Source: Desulfobacula sp. (GTDB lineage Bacteria > Desulfobacterota > Desulfobacteria > Desulfobacterales > Desulfobacteraceae). Taken from it: a stretch of 5,400 nucleotides of DNA. Each line of letters opens with the position of its first letter. The stretch's first letter is position 1. The notes below the pieces were generated by a model, which ran no database searches, had not been told where the DNA came from, and saw only the letters and a program-made list of their open reading frames with translations. The stretch lies in contig JABIYQ010000316.1 of NCBI GenBank assembly GCA_018702715.1, forward strand, positions 1-5,400. Reading direction: 5' to 3'. Positions 1-5,400 of this stretch are shown here, one piece after another. The position numbers and the translations under genes were made by a program.

Positions 1-1582
1 ATGGCCCTGAAAGGGACCTGGCTTTAAGGATATCTGATGAGTGTTCAGGAGTTCGGCTCATGAGTTTGACCACTTTTTCAAACCTGGATACCATTTTTTC
101 AAATTTTGCAGCCAATGGTTTAAGAGACTCCAGGTTTTTTGTTTCAGATAAGGTTTTTTCAATCTCAGTGATCAGGGTTTTAAAAAGACGACCTTTTTTC
201 ATGGTTAATTTCCGGTTAAAAAGATCAATGGCCTGGATGCCGTTGGTTCCTTCATAAATTGTTGTGATGCGGACATCCCTGAGTATCTGCTCCACAGGGT
301 ATTCATTTGTATATCCATAGCCACCAAACACCTGGATGGCCATATCGCAAACCTCCACGGCCCGATCTGTGACATATCCTTTTCCAATGGGAATTAAAAA
401 ATCAATCAGGTTTTGAAATGTCTCTTTTTGACTTTCATTATGTGTAACCTGTTTTTGATCCTGACAGAATGCAATATAAAATAAAATACTTCTCATCCCT
501 TCTGTATACGCTTTCATTGTCAAAAGCATGCGCCTGACATCCGGGTGGTCAATAATTCTGATCTGGTTATCTTCCCTATTGGTATTTTCAATGCCTGGAA
601 TGGAGCCCTGAACCCTGGTTTTGGCATAATTCAAAGCAAGAAGAAAAGAAGAGGATGCGCTTGCATGTCCCTGGGAACCCACAAGCAGTCTTGCATCATT
701 CATCATGGAAAACATGGCATAAAGCCCTTTGTTTTTCTCTCCTAAAAGAGTACCCAGACATTCCTGTCTGCTACCAAGAGACATGGAACAGGTCGGACTT
801 CCGTGCAGTCCCATTTTTTCTTCAATCCCCGTACAGATGATATCATTTTTCTCACCGCATCTGCCTTTCTCATCCACATGGAAACTGGGTACCAGGAAAA
901 GAGACAGCCCCTGACTGCCTTCAGGCGCCCCCTTAATCCTGGCAAGAACAAGGTGGATGATATTTTTAGTCAAGGTGTGGTGGCCGCCCGTAATAAAAAT
1001 CTTTGAACCACACAGATTGTATTTCCCATCCGGCCTTGGCTCTGCAGTTGTTGAAATTCGACTCAAATCCGATCCGGATTCAGATTCGGTAATATGCATA
1101 GCTGTGGCCCATTCGCCGGAATAAATTTTCTTTAAATACAAATTTTTCTGCTCATTGGTGCCAAATTGTTCAATCACACAGCCGGCGCCATGGCTTAATC
1201 CAGCTATCATAAACAAAGCGATGTTTGCCCCATTGATATAATCTCTTGCAGCAAGAGCAACGGACTTGGGCATGCCCTGTCCGCCCCATTCTTCGTTGGC
1301 TGTGGGAACGAACCATTCACCTGCCCTTAATAATTTCCAGACATGGTGGAACTCTTTAGGCAGAATAACCTCTCCATTTTCAAACCGGCACCCTATCTTA
1401 TCCCCTATTTGGGATGTGGGAAGGATTTCTTTTATGGCAAGATTGCGGGCTTCAGAGACCACCATTTCAATAACTTTTTGATTAAAGTCTGAAAATTTTT
1501 TGGTTTCACAGAGTGTTTGTACCTTGAATTTCTCAAAAAGAAGAAAATCAAGGTCTGATCTGTCTAAAATAAATTGTGCCAT
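1..1582 (-). CDS. Acyl-CoA dehydrogenase, long DmdC-like type (3' end beyond window)
   Basis: Predicted FAD-dependent acyl-CoA dehydrogenase, introducing an alpha,beta double bond into an acyl-CoA and passing electrons to ETF; cytoplasmic. The frame is open for 527 codons from ATG at 1582 to the left edge, with no stop or frameshift. Visible order: short N-terminal extension typical of the ~600-residue subfamily (about 2-35), alpha-helical N domain (about 38-158), beta middle domain with the flavin/substrate motif ITESESGSD (164-172), and C-terminal helical domain (about 283-455) with QVFGGYGY (417-424) and LRDVRI (434-439). IYEGTNGIQ (442-450) places the likely catalytic base at Glu444, equivalent to the medium-chain enzyme's glutamate. 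From about 465 a charged helical region begins, matching the start of the extra C-terminal domain of DmdC-like enzymes; roughly 60-80 residues are probably missing. An in-frame TAA 15 nt upstream makes ATG 1582 the first possible start; GGAAA at 1587-1591 is a modest ribosome site. Substrate unknown; DmdC (methylmercaptopropionyl-CoA) is only one member of this family. Confidence 0.93.
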   Translation of the reverse strand, partial: MAQFILDRSDLDFLLFEKFKVQTLCETKKFSDFNQKVIEMVVSEARNLAIKEILPTSQIGDKIGCRFENGEVILPKEFHHVWKLLRAGEWFVPTANEEWGGQGMPKSVALAARDYINGANIALFMIAGLSHGAGCVIEQFGTNEQKNLYLKKIYSGEWATAMHITESESGSDLSRISTTAEPRPDGKYNLCGSKIFITGGHHTLTKNIIHLVLARIKGAPEGSQGLSLFLVPSFHVDEKGRCGEKNDIICTGIEEKMGLHGSPTCSMSLGSRQECLGTLLGEKNKGLYAMFSMMNDARLLVGSQGHASASSSFLLALNYAKTRVQGSIPGIENTNREDNQIRIIDHPDVRRMLLTMKAYTEGMRSILFYIAFCQDQKQVTHNESQKETFQNLIDFLIPIGKGYVTDRAVEVCDMAIQVFGGYGYTNEYPVEQILRDVRITTIYEGTNGIQAIDLFNRKLTMKKGRLFKTLITEIEKTLSETKNLESLKPLAAKFEKMVSRFEKVVKLMSRTPEHSSDILKARSLSGP

Positions 1583-1603
1583 ATCATTTCCAAATTATTG
1601 TTA

Positions 1604-1611
1604 CATTAAAA
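1604..1611. repeat. Target-site duplication, left copy (CATTAAAA)
   Basis: Eight-base direct repeat identical to 1748-1755 and directly abutting the left tip of the inverted-repeat element. Neighbouring bases on both sides differ between the two copies, so the repeat is exactly 8 bp. Confidence 0.85.
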
Positions 1612-1625
1612 GTAATTATTCAGCC
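1612..1625 (+). repeat. Left terminal inverted repeat of the MITE-like element
   Basis: GTAATTATTCAGCC, pairing with 1734-1747 with one mismatch (T1616 opposite G1743, a wobble in RNA). The GTAA tip is the family-informative part. Confidence 0.85.
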
Positions 1626-1648
1626 TGTTAAAATAATGTTATCTCAAA

Positions 1649-1718
1649 GCCCTGTCTGATGGATATTTGCAGGAGGTTAAGCGTTTAGCATCGAACAAAA
1701 ATATCCATTAGACAGGGC
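1649..1718. repeat. Internal 20-bp inverted repeat (long hairpin) inside the MITE-like element
   Basis: Arms 1649-1668 and 1699-1718 pair over 20 bp. The only non-identity is position 1658 against 1709, a G·T pair on the plus strand. The loop is 30 nt (1669-1698) and contains AGGAGGT on the plus strand (1671-1677). In an operon transcript from the minus strand it would form a stable stem followed by UUUGAGA, too short a U-run for a convincing intrinsic terminator. It could still slow RNA polymerase, stabilise a 3' end or be an RNase III target. That role is inference; the pairing is read directly. Confidence 0.8.
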
Positions 1719-1733
1719 GGTTTCAAATATAAG

Positions 1734-1747
1734 GGCTGAATAGTTAC
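1734..1747 (-). repeat. Right terminal inverted repeat of the MITE-like element
   Basis: Read inward on the minus strand this is GTAACTATTCAGCC, differing from the left terminus at one base. It lies 36 bp from the stop codon of the 497-residue ligase. Confidence 0.85.
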
Positions 1748-1755
1748 CATTAAAA
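1748..1755. repeat. Target-site duplication, right copy (CATTAAAA)
   Basis: Eight-base direct repeat identical to 1604-1611 and directly abutting the right tip of the element. Collapsing the element plus one copy leaves a 57-bp intergenic gap, which is the inferred pre-insertion state. Confidence 0.85.
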
Positions 1756-1783
1756 TTTGATTATTTTTACAAAGAATTTATTT

Positions 1784-3277
1784 TTAATCGTTCTGCCGCA
1801 ATACCCTTTTTAAAATTTTACCTGTGGGACTCTTGGGCAACTCGTCAATAAAAATAATATGTTTGGGTGCTTTATACTTTGCCATTTTAGAGCGGCAAAA
1901 ACCGATTAACTCATCGGGTTCAACACTTTTACCCGGCTGAAGTACAACAGCTGCTGCAACGGCTTCGCCTTTTATATCGTCAGGTTTTCCAAAGACTGCT
2001 GCTTCAAGTACAGCAGGATGTTTATAAAGAACATTTTCCACCTCGGCAGGATAGATATTGTTGCCGGCTGAAATAATCAGATCTTTGATCCGGTCAACTA
2101 CAAAATAGTAACCCTGTTCATCAATGGTGCCCACATCCCCGGTGAAAAGCCAGTCATCCTTTATTGCTTTTGCTGTTTCCTCGGGCTGATTCCAATATCC
2201 CTGCATAACATTTGGGCCTTTAATACAGATTTCGCCCCATTCACCTCTGGTCACCTCATTTTTATCCTCATCCACTATTTTCATTTCAACATTCATAATG
2301 GGCTTGCCAATGGATCCAAGCTTGTATTTCAGATCATGGTTATAACTTGCAAAAGGAGAACTCTCAGTTAGGCCGTAACCATCGTTAATGGGTATTTTAT
2401 ATTTGTTCTGCCATTTTTCGGCAACTTGTGTCGGCATAATGGCGGCAGCCGTAAAATAATACCGGATACTGGACAGATCCAGGTCTTCATCTTTCATATT
2501 TAAAAAATAGGTGTAGATGGTGGGTACTGCAAAAAACATGGTCACCTTGTATTTGGATATGGCACTGACCACGGGATCTGGTTCGAATTTTTGGTGCATG
2601 ACCATGCAGGCACCCATTTTAACACAGGCGTTCATGATAAAATTCTGACCAAAACAATGAAACAGGGGTAAAAAAAGGTGAATGACATCATCGGTTTTCA
2701 TTCCAATATGACAAATCGTGGCATTGACATTGGATACAATATTTGACTGGGTCAGGGTGGCGCCTTTGGGAGTCCCCGTGGTTCCCGAGGTATACAGGAT
2801 GGCAGCCGGGTCGTCCGATGCCATTTCCAGGGGAATAAAATCGGTTGTTGCTGAGTCAAATGTCTTGTTAATATGATCGTTATCGACGCTTTCTTCTCCA
2901 ACCAGGATTAGTTTTTCAAGCGTGTCAACCTCGTGGGCAGGAATATGGACGGCCTGTTCTTTTCCTGCAAAAATAATTCTGGCACCTGAATCCGTCAGGA
3001 TGTGCTTTACTTCGTCTTTTTTTAAAAGCACATTTAAAGCCACAACTATGGCTCCGATCTTTTGAGCGGCAAAATAAATTATAATGAATTCAGGGATATT
3101 GGGTAGAAAAACAGCAATCCTGTCTCCTTTTCCCATGCCCATATTTTCAAGACCTTTGGCCAATTGATTGACCTTAAGGTAAAGCTGTTTGTAAGTTGTT
3201 GTCTGATCTTCAAAAACAAACACCGGGTTATCAGGAAAAAACATGGCGCTCTGATCAAGATTGTGGGCGATATTCAA
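1784..3277 (-). CDS. Acyl-CoA synthetase (AMP-forming), class I adenylate-forming, 497 aa
   Basis: Predicted cytoplasmic acid:CoA ligase, making an acyl-adenylate from ATP and then the CoA thioester. Complete, at a normal length for a compact fatty-acid or aromatic-acid ligase. Motifs: ATP-phosphate loop YTSGTTGTPKG (162-172); LPLFHCFGQ (203-211) at the acyl-pocket wall; DGYGLTESS (299-307) with the Mg-binding Glu305; TGD (379-381) contacting the ribose; hinge region DRIKDLIISAGNNIYP (395-410) with Asp395/Arg396; and PTGKILK (484-490) with the adenylation Lys487. All core residues are canonical, so activity is expected. The start is TTG: the codon just before it is an in-frame TAA, and GAGGAG (3285-3290) sits 7 nt upstream; the first internal Met (residue 12) has no comparable site and would trim the N-terminal domain. 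It lies 52 nt after the 544-residue ligase, probably in the same transcript. The two ligases are clearly divergent, so this is not a recent tandem duplication. Chain length or aromatic preference cannot be called. Confidence 0.95.
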   Translation of the reverse strand: MNIAHNLDQSAMFFPDNPVFVFEDQTTTYKQLYLKVNQLAKGLENMGMGKGDRIAVFLPNIPEFIIIYFAAQKIGAIVVALNVLLKKDEVKHILTDSGARIIFAGKEQAVHIPAHEVDTLEKLILVGEESVDNDHINKTFDSATTDFIPLEMASDDPAAILYTSGTTGTPKGATLTQSNIVSNVNATICHIGMKTDDVIHLFLPLFHCFGQNFIMNACVKMGACMVMHQKFEPDPVVSAISKYKVTMFFAVPTIYTYFLNMKDEDLDLSSIRYYFTAAAIMPTQVAEKWQNKYKIPINDGYGLTESSPFASYNHDLKYKLGSIGKPIMNVEMKIVDEDKNEVTRGEWGEICIKGPNVMQGYWNQPEETAKAIKDDWLFTGDVGTIDEQGYYFVVDRIKDLIISAGNNIYPAEVENVLYKHPAVLEAAVFGKPDDIKGEAVAAAVVLQPGKSVEPDELIGFCRSKMAKYKAPKHIIFIDELPKSPTGKILKRVLRQND

Positions 3278-3284
3278 TTATTGT

Positions 3285-3290
3285 CTCCTC
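3285..3290 (-). promoter_or_regulatory. Strong ribosome binding site (GAGGAG) that decides a TTG start
   Basis: On the minus strand GAGGAG precedes TTG (3277-3275) by 7 nt, an ideal spacing. An in-frame TAA lies immediately before the TTG, so no longer frame is possible. A short upstream ATG (3294-3292) reaches that TAA after four codons and overlaps the ribosome site, so it is not a useful alternative. Confidence 0.8.
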
Positions 3291-3329
3291 ATTATCAAAA
3301 AATTGGGAATTGAAATAACTTTTTCAGTC

Positions 3330-4964
3330 TTAGCCATCTGCTCTTCTGGCTTCCTCACTTCTAATTTCCCGGCGAAGCAATTTGCCGACTTTCGATTTAG
3401 GCAGCATATCCCTAAATTCGATATATTGTGGAATTTTATAAGACACCAAAGTTTTTCTGCACCACTTTATCAATTCATATCCTGTGATACCTTTAATATC
3501 TTCTTTTAATACGACATAAGCCTTAATCCGTTCCCCGACCTTTTCGTCAGGAACGCCGATAACACATGTGCCGATAACAGCAGGATGCTCCTGTAGCACT
3601 GATTCTATTTCCGATGCAGACACCCGATACCCTTTGTGTTTTATGGTGTCCACAGTTCTATCAACAAAATACAGATTCCCGTCCTCATCCATTTTCATGA
3701 TATCGGCTGTTCGATACCAGGTCTTGCCATTTATCGTGACAAAGGATTTTTGGGTCTCCTCTTTTTTGTTCAAATAGGAAGTGACCATTTCTTTGGAATG
3801 CACAAGCAATTCCCCTTTATCACCTGCCTTTTGAGGATTCATCAAAGGATCCACAATCATTACTTTTTTACTGGGAACAAGCCGTCCAACACTTTTTGGA
3901 GGATTTTCAATATCCACAGGACACATCACCACTCCACCGCAGGTCTCGGTTGCCCCATAGCCCTGGTAAATGCATTTGCCAAATTTTTTCTGCCATCTGC
4001 GCCCGACTTCCACGGGCAGCACATCTCCTGCACTATACCAATAGTCTACAGAACTTAAGTCATATTGATCCAGACGGTCATGTTCCAGTATCATGCGGTA
4101 AAGCGCTGGAACCCCTATCATGGATCGTACTTTGAAACGATAAATCGCTTCAAAGGTGGCATCCATATTAATTTTAGGCTGTACCAATAAGGCGCCTCCA
4201 ACAAAGAGGGTTGCCAGGCTGCAGGTTTGTCCCAATATATGGAAAAGGGGTGCATTTCCTAAAATAATATTTTCCGAAGGAGGAATGATGGGTTCACTTG
4301 TTAGAATCTGTTCTATTGCTGAAACAAGAAACAAGGCGTGGGACATGGGAACGCCTTTTGGAAATTTTGTTGTTCCGCCCGTATATAATATCTGTGCTGT
4401 TTTATTGGGGTCATCTTCGATAGGTGGAAGATTTGGTTTTTTATACTTGGATAAAAGCTTTTTCAATGAATATATATGCTCTCCAGATGCCACATTCCCC
4501 TTGGGTATTATATTATAGATCCTGCCAAAGGTCTGTTTCCATAAGGGAAGAAGATCTCCCATTCTAACATAAATGGTTTTCTTAATTCCTGTAGTTCCAA
4601 GAACCTTTTGAACATATCCAAAATTGGTATCTGCACAAATGATGACAGATACAGAACTATCATTGGCAATATAATCCAGGTCATGTGGGGTGTAGATAGG
4701 GGTAATGGGAACACACACGCACCCGATTCTCTGGATGGCTAAAAAACTAACCACCCACTGAATACTGTTTGGAATATAAATCATTATCTTATCACCGGAT
4801 TTTACATCTAAATCCAATAATGCCGCTGCAAATTTTTCAGCCATTACCTTTAAGCCATGATAGGTGTATTCTGTTCCAAGGTAAATCACAGCCGTCTTTT
4901 CAGGATATTGATCGGCTATTGAATTAAACGCTGAGAATATATTATTTTCTTTTAAGGTTTTCAT
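3330..4964 (-). CDS. Acyl-CoA synthetase (AMP-forming) with variant core motifs, 544 aa
   Basis: Second class I adenylate-forming enzyme, predicted acid:CoA ligase in the cytoplasm; complete and of usual length. Motif order: phosphate loop YTGGTTKFPKG (194-204), APLFHILGQ (238-246), YQGYGATET (333-341) with Glu340, RTAD (418-421), DRTVDTIKHKGYRVSASEIE (435-454) with Asp435/Arg436, and KSKVGKLLRR (523-532) with the adenylation Lys528. Two positions depart from consensus: Lys200 stands where the loop normally has Gly or Ser, and RTAD replaces RTGD. Asp421, Arg436 and Lys528 are kept, so activity is still likely. ATG at 4964 lies 3 nt after the upstream livF-like stop, and its GGAG ribosome site (4973-4976, 8-nt spacing) is inside the last codons of that gene, which predicts translational coupling. 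Placement directly behind an importer ATPase suggests it activates the imported acid. Substrate unknown; the motifs do not separate fatty, dicarboxylic or aromatic acids. Confidence 0.94.
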   Translation of the reverse strand: MKTLKENNIFSAFNSIADQYPEKTAVIYLGTEYTYHGLKVMAEKFAAALLDLDVKSGDKIMIYIPNSIQWVVSFLAIQRIGCVCVPITPIYTPHDLDYIANDSSVSVIICADTNFGYVQKVLGTTGIKKTIYVRMGDLLPLWKQTFGRIYNIIPKGNVASGEHIYSLKKLLSKYKKPNLPPIEDDPNKTAQILYTGGTTKFPKGVPMSHALFLVSAIEQILTSEPIIPPSENIILGNAPLFHILGQTCSLATLFVGGALLVQPKINMDATFEAIYRFKVRSMIGVPALYRMILEHDRLDQYDLSSVDYWYSAGDVLPVEVGRRWQKKFGKCIYQGYGATETCGGVVMCPVDIENPPKSVGRLVPSKKVMIVDPLMNPQKAGDKGELLVHSKEMVTSYLNKKEETQKSFVTINGKTWYRTADIMKMDEDGNLYFVDRTVDTIKHKGYRVSASEIESVLQEHPAVIGTCVIGVPDEKVGERIKAYVVLKEDIKGITGYELIKWCRKTLVSYKIPQYIEFRDMLPKSKVGKLLRREIRSEEARRADG

Positions 4965-4967
4965 TGC

Positions 4968-5400
4968 TCAGACTCCAAAATATGCAGCTTTGATTTCAGG
5001 ATTGTTCATCAATTCTTCACCCGTCCCGGAAAGAGACAGCATTCCGTTTTCCACGACATATCCCTTGTCAATCATTGGAAGAACAGGACGTGCAAATTGC
5101 TCGCTTAAAATGACGGTAATTCCGCTGGATTTATTCAGGGCTTTGATGGCATCCACCACACTTTTTTGCATGATCGGACTTAATCCCAAAAGGGGTTCAT
5201 CTAAAAGCAACAACTCAGGCTGAACAATCAATGCCATACCAATTGCAAGCATTTGCTGTTCTCCGCCGCTTAAAAATCCGGCCTTTCTTTTTTTGAGATT
5301 GATTAAAGCCGGGAAGAGTTCAAAAACATATTGCATTGTCTTTTTAATTTCTTTTCGGGTTCTTAAATATCCTGCAATTTTCATGTTTTCCAAAACACTG
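4968..5400 (-). CDS. livF: LivF-type ABC transporter ATP-binding protein (C-terminal part; 5' end beyond window)
   Basis: ATPase subunit of a branched-chain amino acid (HAAT)-family ABC importer, energising uptake at the inner face of the membrane. The last 143 residues are visible, beginning SVLENMKIAGYLR, the usual segment after the Q-loop; the Walker A half, about 90-95 residues, lies beyond the right edge. Numbering visible residues: ABC signature LSGGEQQ (43-49), Walker B LLLLDEP (63-69) with Asp67/Glu68, and D-loop GLSP (72-75). The switch region reads ILSEQFAR (97-104), carrying Gln where LivG proteins have EHD; this and the tail GTGEELMNNPEIKAAYFGV are LivF-like. The TTG at 5393-5391 is a Leu codon inside the gene, not a start. 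Liv-family importers also carry aromatic acids, dicarboxylates, amides and urea, and the adjoining CoA ligases favour an organic acid here. The partner LivG, LivH, LivM and binding protein would be expected upstream, outside the window. Confidence 0.9.
   Translation of the reverse strand, partial: SVLENMKIAGYLRTRKEIKKTMQYVFELFPALINLKKRKAGFLSGGEQQMLAIGMALIVQPELLLLDEPLLGLSPIMQKSVVDAIKALNKSSGITVILSEQFARPVLPMIDKGYVVENGMLSLSGTGEELMNNPEIKAAYFGV
4973..4976 (-). promoter_or_regulatory. GGAG ribosome binding site inside the 3' end of the livF-like gene
   Basis: GGAG on the minus strand lies 8 nt before ATG 4964 and overlaps the Gly-Val codons that end the ABC ATPase gene. Ribosomes finishing the ATPase would pass over and expose this site, favouring coupled synthesis of ATPase and ligase. 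Confidence 0.7.

Larger units (their letters stand above)
1612..1747. mobile_element. 136-bp MITE-like element with TIRs and 8-bp target duplication, probably IS66-mobilised
   Basis: Non-autonomous insertion in the gap between the second AMP ligase and the acyl-CoA dehydrogenase. Its ends are inverted repeats: GTAATTATTCAGCC at 1612-1625 against the complement of 1734-1747 (GTAACTATTCAGCC when read inward), 13 of 14 identical. A second, 20-bp inverted repeat lies inside (1649-1668 with 1699-1718, 19 of 20). The element is flanked by a perfect 8-bp direct repeat, CATTAAAA, and that match stops exactly at the inverted-repeat tips. It has no room for a transposase and no meaningful ORF. Known: IS66-family elements commonly have termini starting GTAA and make 8-bp duplications. 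Inferred: this is a miniature derivative moved in trans by an IS66-type transposase elsewhere in the genome. Other families that make 8-bp duplications (IS6, IS256, IS1 types) are not excluded. The single mismatch in each repeat and the perfect duplication suggest a fairly recent insertion. Confidence 0.85.

Noticed and set aside
205..387. 60-codon minus-strand frame within the dehydrogenase
   Set aside because: It is out of frame with the continuous dehydrogenase reading, which carries the conserved GGYGY and LRD motifs over the same bases.
1..1582. Possibility that the left 1.6 kb is a broken or frameshifted dehydrogenase, since no ORF closed by a stop covers it
   Set aside because: Reverse-strand translation from 1582 stays open for 527 codons with all family motifs in order and Glu444 present. 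It simply runs off the window edge.
3278..3329. Intrinsic terminator between the two ligases
   Set aside because: A six-base T-run occurs on the minus strand, but the only stem before it is about 4 bp of A/T. It is followed at once by a strong ribosome site, so read-through is more likely.
3636..4058. 140-codon open frame on the plus strand
   Set aside because: It lies wholly inside the motif-rich 544-residue ligase on the other strand, shows no recognisable domain and has a composition typical of antisense reading. The other plus-strand frames here are the same kind of shadow.
5391..5393. TTG as the start of a short 141-residue ABC protein
   Set aside because: The frame remains open to the window edge and reads S-V-L-E-N, a normal internal LivF segment. 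The Walker A half must lie upstream, so this codon is an internal leucine.

Overview
This 5.4-kb window carries four genes, all transcribed from the minus strand (right to left). They look like one catabolic operon in which CoA-linked acid metabolism sits next to an ABC importer. In transcription order they are: (1) the 3' part of a LivF-type ABC ATPase, entering from the right edge; (2) a 544-residue acyl-CoA synthetase-type AMP ligase, starting 3 nt after the livF stop; (3) a second, divergent 497-residue AMP ligase with a TTG start, 52 nt further on; (4) an acyl-CoA dehydrogenase of the long type (DmdC-like, with an extra C-terminal domain), which is open without a stop for 527 codons and leaves through the left edge. 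No rRNA, tRNA, CRISPR array or plus-strand gene is supported.

The layout suggests uptake of a carboxylic acid, activation to its CoA thioester by one or both ligases, and alpha,beta-dehydrogenation as the first step of beta-oxidation. The substrate cannot be read from the sequence. Duplicated AMP ligases, a DmdC-like dehydrogenase and Liv-type transport in an AT-leaning genome fit a metabolically versatile deltaproteobacterium such as a Desulfobacterales sulfate reducer. That assignment rests on protein style and context only.

The most distinctive signal is in the 201-bp gap between the second ligase and the dehydrogenase (1583-1783). A 136-bp element (1612-1747) has 14-bp terminal inverted repeats beginning 5'-GTAA (one mismatch) and an internal 20-bp inverted repeat (one mismatch). 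It is bracketed by a perfect 8-bp direct repeat, CATTAAAA (1604-1611 and 1748-1755). This is the structure of a non-autonomous transposable element (MITE) with its target-site duplication intact. GTAA ends plus an 8-bp duplication point to mobilisation by an IS66-family transposase. Removing the element and one repeat copy restores a 57-bp gap, close to the 52-bp gap between the ligases, so the element appears to have landed inside a compact operon.
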